From the NCBI GenBank assembly GCA_000320545.1, contig ADNK01000006.1, forward strand, positions 10,001-55,712: a stretch of 45,712 nt of DNA, given 5' to 3'. This DNA comes from Bigelowiella natans CCMP2755. Lineage: Eukaryota > Cercozoa > Chlorarachniophyceae. Below the pieces are notes generated by a model, which saw only the letters and a list, made by a program, of their open reading frames with translations, was not told where the DNA came from and made no database searches. This document shows, in pieces, positions 35,960 through 44,329 of this stretch (position 1 is its first letter; each line of letters starts with the position of its first letter). The position numbers and the translations under genes were made by a program.

Positions 35960-36660
35960 TGTCATTGCTAAATTCACATCAGTCTATGATGTACAGCACA
36001 CAAAGGAACAGCAGGGCGGTTGATTCGTGACAACAAATTCAAGCTCGCGCTTGCGCGAGTGGACACACATTGGCAAGTGTGTTCTTTTGTGCTTGCTAGC
36101 TTGCGTGCTGGCATGCTAGCATAGAACAAAAGGCTACACATGTACATGTAGTGCGCCATGTTTGTAATACAGTTTCATGCTATCCAGCTGTGTGCATATT
36201 TGTTCACCAGTGTAGGACTACACTTTACAATGATGTGTTTTGGGATTCAGGCTTGCATGCAAGCGAGAACATGCTGCACAGTCCTTTCAACCACTCCAAC
36301 GTTGTCGTTGGATTTCAGTTTGTAATGTTCAAAGCGTCATCATATAATCCCTCAGATGAAAAGATGAGTTTGCCTTGCCTCTCAAGTCATCTAAGCACGT
36401 GTCCATCGTTTCAGGGTCAACGCTACGCACTAACACTCACTGCTTGTTCCGCCAATGGAATGCACATCGGCAAGAACGTCCGCACATCACCCGCTAGCGT
36501 GCTAGCGTGTAACTGCATGTTCATATGTCAGGTTCGCAGGCCTAGTGTGACCCCAACATGCAACACAACATTCTCTCATGCTCTAGTGCTAGCATGCTGC
36601 GTGCTTTAAAAATACTTTGGTCCTGCAACGGGTTGACATGCATGCGTGCGATGTGATCTA
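35960..36660. repeat. Convergent-junction island E, palindrome-rich
   Basis: This island lies between the HSP70 stop (35850, plus) and the Trx-DUF393 stop (36831, minus). It contains GCATGCTAGCAT (36111-36122), ACATGTACATGT (about 36137-36148), GCTTGCATGCAAGC (about 36251-36264), GCTAGCGTGCTAGCG, GTGCTAGCATGC and GACATGCATGCGTG. A 152-codon plus-strand frame (36151-36609) crosses it but has no recognisable features, and I treat it as chance. Confidence 0.8.
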
Positions 36661-36830
36661 AACCAAAACCTTTAATCTGATGATTCATTCATTGTACCAA
36701 AAACTACGTCAAGTTAGAGATGGACATTTTCGGCTGTCTCCTCCATCAATTTTGTTTGGGTCTTCGGTACACTGCGTTTTTTTCATTTCACGGCGACGCT
36801 TGATCTGATCAGCTAAGTCAGATCTTCCCG

Positions 36831-39326
36831 TCAACCTTCACAATATATGCATCTCCAAATGAAAATCTCATCACACATGTGAATGCAGGTGTGGAACAAC
36901 CGTAATCGATTTGCAGCCCAAGTGTCATAAAGGCCATCCGCAAAGTCTCCAATTAGAGGAGCCTGAGTAAATTAAAAAAAAGGTGCTGAAAATATCCATC
37001 CTTTGGATAACTTTCCATGTCTCCTGCCCATCTACCTTTGAGAGGGCAAATAGCCAGCCCAAACCGATAGCATTGTACGTTCTATATAGGGTGTGCTTGG
37101 TTAAATCAACTAGGATCAGACGATACCGTGTAAGCTACCTCCGAAAAACTTCGACTCCCTGGTAAATTTCACCGTCTGACGACACTGCAATGTTGCAAAA
37201 TATTATGAACTCCTCATCAGCTCAACAGTAACGTGTTTGTCTTCAGAGAAATATATTATGGAAGACCTGCATGGATCCTTTCCATTGCATCTTCATACGA
37301 AACGCCACCATTCTAAATATGGATATGAATCAATGGCATATGCCACAGGAAATTTTGGTGACTATCAAGAATATTTCCCACATTCAGAATCTAAATACGC
37401 AATGAATGTACTTCTACGTGTTGTCAATACCGTGGAATCGTTTGGATCATAGTCCGGAGAAGATATGTCAGTGAAAAGAATTTTGCCTGTGTATGAATGA
37501 GATAATATATAAGGCAAAACAGCTATGCAAGACTGGATCATCAACCACGAGAACGGGCCTACTTTTTCTTTGTTCACTAGAGAGTGATGAAAGATTACAG
37601 CTCAAATTATAGTATCAGTGTTCCACCTTTAGGATCATGTGACCTTAGAAATTCAGCCTGGTGCAGCATTAGCAATGTTAGACACTACAGTCAATTATGT
37701 GGAACGGTAAAAACCTCGGCGTGGCAAACGGGACACTCAGAATCATAAAGAAGATTTACTTCCCATTTGGGAGGAGCAGCGACTGTGTAGTAAGAATATT
37801 GTTAGATTTTGTAAAAATGAATCCTCACTCAAGATTGCACAGAATAAATAAGGCGACTGCGAACCTTGGGAAGCTGTTTCTCTCTGAGCCTTTTCATCCA
37901 AGATGTCATCAACAAGAGCTCTATTGTTTTAAGTTGGAAGAAAACCATTAAGTCTCAGAATATGTTTTGGGATATCAGTTCGCCCTTATAGAGGAAGGTA
38001 TAACTTATGGAGAAATGTAACTTTTGACGCGTGATTTCAGTAGAGAATCCATACATCTTATATCGTATGCAAAGGCGATGCATCTCTATCCTTTCGAAAT
38101 GATAATCTTCCTTAAGAGAACGCATTTGGAAAACCGCCCTTCTAACCTGAGATCCACAAGAGCAAATTCTCCGGGGTATTGCTCCCCTGCGATTTCCCAA
38201 GTTGGATACCTTCCAGCACGATGTTACACAGACGTCAAAATTTCCATGCTATGGAAAGAAATTAGATTTCTTCTTCGATTCCAGTGATGTTTCTTCGTAG
38301 TGGCTTGTCGTGAACCTACCCTTGAATTTCTTTCCTTTTGCAGAGACCACGCTGGCACAATTACAAAACGATATTGGTGAATGGATATAGTACAAATGGT
38401 AGACTCTGTTTATTTCCAGAAATAACAGATGTGCAGATCGCACCTGAGAGTTGACTCCATCCTCGGCGCATTCTACATAACGAATCTGTATCATACAGTG
38501 AGAATGTTACAAGAGCATCGTTTCTTTTCCAAGAGAATTATTGTCTACCAAGGAAAAAGCCTCTTTGCCTAGAACCTTTTTCTGGTTCATGCAGTGACTG
38601 TCATGAAATATGTGTTAATTATTCTAACAAACGTTGTAAACTTTTCAGCATTCCTTCAGATCTCCAATTTTACCTGCACCAATGAGCGCCGTAAAACACT
38701 GTATCTAATTTTGCAAGATCTCTTGCTGTATATGTATAATGCAAGATGTCAGTAAAATCACCGTGTTAATCCAATGCACCGCAACATACCAAGTGCTATA
38801 GCTTCAGGCGACGAAGTTGTAGTTATAGGGGGTGGCTGAATAAGATTTTACGTGTGAAGTTCCAACCGAGAATTTGGGGTGAATATGAGAACCTCTTTGA
38901 GTCCCGCTTTTGCCTGTCCAGCTTGAATCCCGACAGCTAATGGTAAAAAAAGAACCTCAACCCAAGAGAACGCGAGGCCATTGCAGCTCCGATCTCATAT
39001 GATTTACCAAGGACAGTGGCACTTTCGAATATTCTCCGCCTTCGAATGACATTCTGTGTATCATGATGATCGAACTTATTGAATTCCCGACACATCTGCC
39101 GCATTGATCTTCTTCTCAGCTTCTGCGACGGAGCCTGGCGTACTAAAGAGGCGAATTTGCTCTTGATTCTCGGCACATTCGACAGCACTGACCGTCGGAC
39201 TCGATGTACATGCCGCAAGGCAGCAGACTGTACATGCCCAGAAGTGATAAGATTGGACGATGAATGTGTGGAGGCAAGGAGGAAAAGGGAAACTGTGATG
39301 GGGAGAGTTTGGCTCGCCAGCCCCAT
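36831..39326 (-). CDS. Plastid-targeted VKOR-type thioredoxin fused to a DUF393 (DCC) thiol-disulfide oxidoreductase domain
   Basis: Sixteen exons join in phase to 375 residues: 39326-39008, 38936-38893, 38835-38790, 38725-38674, 38597-38549, 38485-38444, 38351-38320, 38209-38147, 37920-37865, 37782-37715, 37657-37627, 37486-37431, 37312-37267, 37184-37139, 37081-37036 and 36962-36831. The leader is hydrophobic (GLASQTLPITVSLFLLAS) and then rich in Arg, Ser and Val, like a signal plus transit peptide. Residues about 140-215 hold FYGAHWCSHCMNQKK (CxxC), YVECAEDGVNSQ and GYPTWEIAGEQYPGE, the thioredoxin domain usually attached to VKOR. Residues about 245-355 hold LYDSECPVCHAE, FTDISSPDYDP, GVSYEDAMERIHAV and GLGWLFALSKAPL, which is DUF393 with its CxxC. 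The inter-domain exon 37920-37865 fits both phases, so one gene is strongly supported. Met 39359 is an alternative start. A role in plastid thiol chemistry is inferred. Confidence 0.85.
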
Positions 39327-39807
39327 TTGGATTCGTTCGACTTCGGCCACAAGCTTCAATTTGGGGTTAGGACCACGTTACTCTGTCTTAACCTTGAAAT
39401 TGAGGGGATTTTATGTAAACAACAGTCCATGAAAAGAATTTTGTCGATCGAAATGCAAAATTCATTTCTATGAGCCTGTGCTCCAAACCGAAGAATTAAG
39501 TTTTTTGAGGGGCACGGCACATTCTGGGGGGTAATGGTAAGACTCTTAAATTGCCGTCGGCTGGCAAGGTTTAAGTGAATAACTCGTGAATTTTGGGCTT
39601 GAGACAACCAAATTATCTTTTTGTGGAAAACCTCAATATTCTATTTTAAGACATTGTGTGTGCACCGACAAAGTCAAAACATAATAAATGCATCATATTC
39701 ATTCAAATTGATTTTGGAATAGTTTGAAAAGATAACAATATCGCATTTATGGAGCATAATCTGCATGATTTTGTGACTTAGCCTTTACCTTGAGGTAAGA
39801 TCTGAAA
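39327..39807. other. Divergent promoter region, Trx-DUF393 / uS5c
   Basis: This 481-base spacer lies between the starts of two genes for probable plastid proteins. It is AT-rich, with no microsatellite or palindrome island, and I see no motif I can name. Confidence 0.5.
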
Positions 39808-41064
39808 ATGGTGTCGTACCAGCGAATGGTGGGCGGCCGGTCCCCCTCCTACTGCTCCTCGCGTGCACTTATTACCGTGAGCGTAGCTGTTAATCTTATC
39901 CTTGGAACTGCATTTTTCTTCGGCAGGAGTCAGCGAAACGTGGAAGGTAATCATGAGAAATTTCAAATTGTGATGCTTGTATTGTGATCCCCCGTGGTGT
40001 ATCCTTGAGAATTTTGAAAGGAGAAGAAGTAACACGGAAATCACTATATCTATCAATTTATATGGTTTTGATACACAACAATAATATCTTTTAATTGTTT
40101 GCGTCCTTTATGAGTCTTGGGATCCTTTTAAGAAGGAGATTGGAGGTGGAGTGGAGGGGGGGGTAGTAATTGGGGTAGTTGTGAGAAGAGGCCACGGAAA
40201 GTACTTGTTCAATTTTACTGGAGGTATTCTGACGAGAAATATACACGCCCTTAGATGTCGGAGCTCCAGTCGTATCTGCACCTTCGCAACTCGCTACAAG
40301 AATTGCAGGACATTTACCTGGTCTGGACAGACCTGATTTCTGTAGTTGGGCGGAGTCTGAGGGTGGGGAACGTCGCGGAAGAGGTGGACCAAGAGGAGGA
40401 AGAGGTCGTGGACCAAGATTTGAGGAGAAAGTTTTGCAGGTTATACCTCCTACTATTGGAAAGGAATATGTGCCAGAAAACATTGTTCTGCTGTGAGAAG
40501 GAAATATTTTTCTTAACTTCCTGCTTCGATTAGGTGCGCCGGATCACGAAGGTTGTGAAAGGTGGAAAGAATATGGGATTCCGAGCTCTCGTTGCCGTAG
40601 GTGACAAGAATGGAAAGGTTGAATATTATATTCTACAAGTCGAAACATTTTATTCGACAGAGAGATCATGAAAGTCATGTAATAAAGCTGATGCAAACTA
40701 ACAATTAATGACATCGTAGATTGGACTTGGGTGTGCTTCCGCGAAGGAAGTAATGGTAGCTGTTGAAAAGGCTTCAATGGAGGCAAAGAAGACAGCAATC
40801 ACCGTACCAATTACGAAAGACTACTCACTCCCTCATCGTCTTGATGTCGAATGGGGTGCAGCTTCAGTAATGATGAAGCCAGCTTCTGTGGGAACAGGCC
40901 TTGTTGCAGGTGGTGCCGTGCGTACCATTCTAGAGCTTGCTGGCTACCAGAATGCACGAGGAAAACAGCTGGGAACAGATAACGCTCTGAATAATGCGAA
41001 GGCCGTTCTAGAAGCCTTCAAATCTTTCGATATTGAGAAAATTAAGGCAAGAGGGTTAGCCTAA
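39808..41064 (+). CDS. rps5: Plastid ribosomal protein uS5 (nuclear-encoded) with bipartite leader
   Basis: Five exons (39808-39946, 40133-40162, 40255-40439, 40534-40617, 40720-41064) join in phase to 260 residues. The first exon begins [12 protein letters not shown], and a hydrophobic stretch ([19 protein letters not shown]) follows, then a Gly/Arg-rich region. This looks like an ER signal or anchor followed by a transit peptide. The uS5 double-stranded-RNA-binding domain is clear ([37 protein letters not shown]). So is the C-terminal domain: [40 protein letters not shown] and [13 protein letters not shown], the last typical of cyanobacterial and plastid S5. uS5 shapes the mRNA entry and decoding side of the small subunit. 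In red-lineage plastids this gene usually stays in the organelle, so a nuclear copy points to a green-type plastid. Confidence 0.9.
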
Positions 41065-41269
41065 TTTCAGCCCTAGATACCATTTGACATTTCAGAGCGA
41101 TAGACACTTCAAATACCACCAAATGTATTTATGGTTCCAAAAGCGGGTAAGAATTCCTTAGAATCCAAGCTAAGTTTTCTTCGGGATCCTTTCACTTCAT
41201 CACAAATGCGCTCGATGTTTTCATTTATTACTGAGGTAATGAAAAGCTGTGTGTGACATTAGTTCGTGT

Positions 41270-41770
41270 TGATAACATTTGAACCCAACAGTCTTTGCAT
41301 CGCTTAGAAATGCGGCATCAAGTGTGAATACGGTGCAGCGAGTGGTCATGCAAACGCGCAGCGTCACATGCACATGTCTGTGTTTGTTTATGCCAGTCTA
41401 GCAGTCAATTAGCAGTGCCCATCACATGTCCCAAATTGGCAATTCATCTGTTCTAGTCTGGTGGTGTTGGATGGATGCAATGTGGCACATTGGCTGTGCG
41501 TGATTAGTGATGACGCAAGCTAGAATGCAGCGCAAAGTTGACGATCAATTGAACCCTGCGATGCTAGCCTGCTAGCTAGCTAGATATAGATATCTTTCAT
41601 TATTAGACTAGTAGTTCAGCCGGATGCAGCTACATCTCTTGCTAGCTAGCTAGACATCTAGCATGGTTTACATAGATGATGCGCGAGATCTAGAGATGTC
41701 TGGCATGAATGATGAAGAACCAATACCCCCTGTACAAGCGAATCATCCAGTCATCATCAGATACGGATCT
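41270..41770. repeat. Convergent-junction island F, palindrome-rich
   Basis: This island lies between the uS5c stop (41064, plus) and the G-patch protein stop (41776, minus). It contains CACATGCACATGTC (about 41366-41379), GATGCTAGCCTGCTAGCTAGCTAG (about 41560-41584) and CTTGCTAGCTAGCTAGAC (about 41638-41655). It also contains AGATCTAGAGATGTCT and the 13-mer CAGTCTAGCAGTC (41394-41406) shared with island D. Confidence 0.8.
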
Positions 41771-41775
41771 AGAGC

Positions 41776-43386
41776 TCATCGCTCACTATCGAAGAACATT
41801 CCAGTTCTGCCACGATGGCCCTGCTGCATGATGACAGGATCCTTAATCCCATCTAGGTTCTTGCCCAGGCCTTTTCCCTCCTGCCAGCCCATCCTCTCGA
41901 GAATCTTCCGACCCATGTTCCCCCTCGGTATAGGCTCACCCACAGGCAAAACACCCTCCTTAATCATCTTCGGGGTTAACTGCTCTCCCGGTTTGGGCGC
42001 GTGTTGCCCTTCATCCTTCGCCTCTTGCTTCTGTCGTTTCAGTCTACGCAGCTGCTCCGTGGGCAGGAGGGGAAAGCTCTTTCCTTTAGGATCATCATCT
42101 CCCACAGCGTCGAGATTAGAGGGCCGGTGACAACGACGGCAGCTTTTGTGCACAGCAAAGTTTCGAAAGCCACAAGCACATATCCATTCAGTTCTCGCAC
42201 TAAATCCGTACAGACCTGCCCTTTCTTTGGGGTACCTGAGCCGCCTCTCCAAGGCCCTGTCTCGAAAGGAAGATGAACCTCCAGCATCATTGCCAACAAC
42301 ACCATTAGCAGGGGTAGAAGTGGGATGACTGTTATCAGTCTGCAGGGCTGCTGCCGATGGTAAGTTGAACCTGCTGCTTTTGCTATTTTGCTGCTGGAGG
42401 CCACCTAGTTGCTCGCTTTGTTGATGATAAGCTCTTTTCCGGTCAAGGATCGCTGCAGCAGCAGGGCTGGTGTCACCTTCAACATCCATGTAGCCATGCA
42501 GCCCCTTATCATCTTCAGGATTTAATAGAGAGGTGGAACCAAAGGGTTGGGCGAGGGACAGCAGGTGCAGTCTTTTGCTCTCCTCCATAACAGGAGGATC
42601 TAGTATAGACCATGGTGGTAATTTGGGGGTCCAACGATCTCCCACCGTTGCAAGTCTCATGTACAGATGTTTCCCAGCAGGGATGCCTTTCTGTGATATG
42701 TGCCAGGCGAGCAGCGCGACGTCTTCTTTCTTTATCACCTTCACATTCAGCTCTTGCGCCGCGGTGCTGCACGCCTTTCGGACCATTTCAACGTGGAATG
42801 GGATAGGCCTCGCGCGCGTTCTCAGCGCCCGGCGACACGCACGCGTGTCAGAGAAGCGGATATTGCAGGAGGAAGGAGAAACGAACTCGAGAGCAACAGG
42901 ATGAAACTCGTGAAAGTAACGAATGATATCTTCAGCTGTCAGCTTCAAGCTTTGTATTCCCTCAATGTGCAGCGTGTCCTGCCTCGCCACGAGGTCTGGG
43001 TCGACCAAGCGTCCATTCCGAAGCGCGAGGAAGCGACGTTTTTCGTCAAAGAACAGATCGCAGGCAGTGGTGTAGAAGGTGTTGGTCAACTGATCAAACC
43101 ATAAACCTCCGAGAGAAGCCGTGTTATACAACCCTGAGTGCTTATTAAAACGGTAGCTGAATTTACTCTTCAGCTTTGTTGCGTTACTCCACCGATTTCC
43201 AATAGAATTGCTAACCCCAACTACAGTCGCAGCAGCAGCATCAACAGTGGCCCCAGCTGTGAGTATGTAGCGAGAGGAGGGAGGAACACCAGGATGCGGT
43301 GGGGAAGTACAGCTCCAAGTAGTAGCCACGAGGAGAATGAGAAGAATCAAGACGGGACGTGCTGCCGATCTTGGCATGGCATGCAT
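41776..43386 (-). CDS. Signal-peptide-bearing RNA-processing protein: OCRE-like, NCBP3-like RRM, RanBP2-type zinc finger, G-patch
   Basis: This intronless gene runs from ATG 43386 to the stop at 41776 and encodes 536 residues. An upstream in-frame ATG at 43464 adds 26 residues and would spoil the leader. From 43386 the leader is MHAMPRSAARPVLILLILLVATTWSC, here split as MHAMPRSAARP plus the hydrophobic core VLILLILLVATT and a Cys cleavage zone: a textbook signal peptide. After a Ser/Ala/Thr-rich spacer come a Tyr/Phe-rich block (FNKHSGLYNTASLGGLWFDQ) resembling an OCRE repeat, and LHIEGIQSLKLTAEDIIRYF with VALEFVSPSSCNIRF, which matches the RRM-like domain of NCBP3. A zinc finger (WICACGFRNFAVHKSCRRC) and a C-terminal G-patch (GRKILERMGWQEGKGLGKNL) follow. 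The domains suggest splicing or RNP remodelling, while the leader suggests entry to the secretory route. Confidence 0.85.
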   Translation of the reverse strand: MHAMPRSAARPVLILLILLVATTWSCTSPPHPGVPPSSRYILTAGATVDAAAATVVGVSNSIGNRWSNATKLKSKFSYRFNKHSGLYNTASLGGLWFDQLTNTFYTTACDLFFDEKRRFLALRNGRLVDPDLVARQDTLHIEGIQSLKLTAEDIIRYFHEFHPVALEFVSPSSCNIRFSDTRACRRALRTRARPIPFHVEMVRKACSTAAQELNVKVIKKEDVALLAWHISQKGIPAGKHLYMRLATVGDRWTPKLPPWSILDPPVMEESKRLHLLSLAQPFGSTSLLNPEDDKGLHGYMDVEGDTSPAAAAILDRKRAYHQQSEQLGGLQQQNSKSSRFNLPSAAALQTDNSHPTSTPANGVVGNDAGGSSSFRDRALERRLRYPKERAGLYGFSARTEWICACGFRNFAVHKSCRRCHRPSNLDAVGDDDPKGKSFPLLPTEQLRRLKRQKQEAKDEGQHAPKPGEQLTPKMIKEGVLPVGEPIPRGNMGRKILERMGWQEGKGLGKNLDGIKDPVIMQQGHRGRTGMFFDSER

Positions 43387-43616
43387 ACAGCAACCGTACT
43401 CATGCCTCGCGCAAAGGCGAGAAGGGCGGGGCGCGAGAAGCAGCAGCTGCAGCTGCAGCGGCAATTATTCAAAATTCGGAACAACCGCAGCAAGTAGTGA
43501 TGAGTTTTATTTTTCTCCAACGGCATCAATATTCTGTTGTCGCTGTGTAAAAATTTAGGGAATTTATTCGGATTCCCGCAGAAAATCTTCCGTTTGGCAG
43601 GAAGGTATGGCTGTTA
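43387..43616. other. Short divergent promoter region, G-patch gene / renalase-like gene
   Basis: Only 230 bases separate the two proposed start codons. No palindrome island or long microsatellite is present. A (GCAGCTGCA)-type stretch at about 43440-43460 lies where the alternative upstream ATG of the G-patch gene would be. Confidence 0.5.
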
Positions 43617-44173
43617 ATGGTGGAACGAAGGCTGGTGCTCGTCGCTCTGTTCTGTAGCGCAGCTATGGTCGAATCACCACCCCCCTTCCCCCACCCCCTC
43701 CCACAATTTGCTTGTATTCGACGCAGAAAGATTCACTGATTTGCTTTAACCCCCCCTCACCCAAAAAACAGGCAGCAAAAGCAGTCACTACGAACATCAA
43801 TCGGAACGGAGGAAGGTACCGACGATATCGCCCCCGCACAACGGCCCAGCGTTTGCGACAGCTTTCGGTTAAAGCTCAATCTTCGCACACTACATCGGTT
43901 GCCGTGATCGGGGGGGGTATATCGGGACTCCTTTGTGCTCAGCGCTTAAAAGAACTTGGTATTTCATCGTCATATCCGACGATTCCCCCCCTCTTTAGCC
44001 GACGTCAAGAAACGGTAACCAAAAAATGTGTGCCTTTGTGTTTTTTGTCCACGCGCAGGTGTCGATGCTGTGGTTTTCGATACGGGAAAGAGGGGGCCGG
44101 GAGGAAGAGCTTCAAGGTGACTGGAAAATAAAGCACCTCCCTCCCACGTGTTCATATGTTGGCAGCGCGCATA

Positions 44174-44221
<48 letters not shown>

Positions 44222-44293
44222 AGGTATATCTGCATAATCAGTCGTCGTCTCCGTTTTACCGACGACTCAGGGCGACAGCACGAGGTATGTTCG

Positions 44294-44329
<36 letters not shown>

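Noticed and set aside
36151-36609. A 152-codon plus-strand frame in island E
   Set aside because: Its codons follow the palindromic words of the island, it has an unusual amino-acid mix, and the same kind of frame appears in other islands.
37139-37158. A 20-nt microexon in the Trx-DUF393 gene
   Set aside because: I first read the acceptor at TTTACCAG. The acceptor at TTGCAG further upstream gives a 46-nt exon that restores the conserved VSSDGEIYQGVEVF segment.
13975-41770. Islands A-F as copies of one transposon or SINE
   Set aside because: They share words but not long alignable sequence, have no consistent ends or target-site duplications that I can see, and are confined to convergent junctions.
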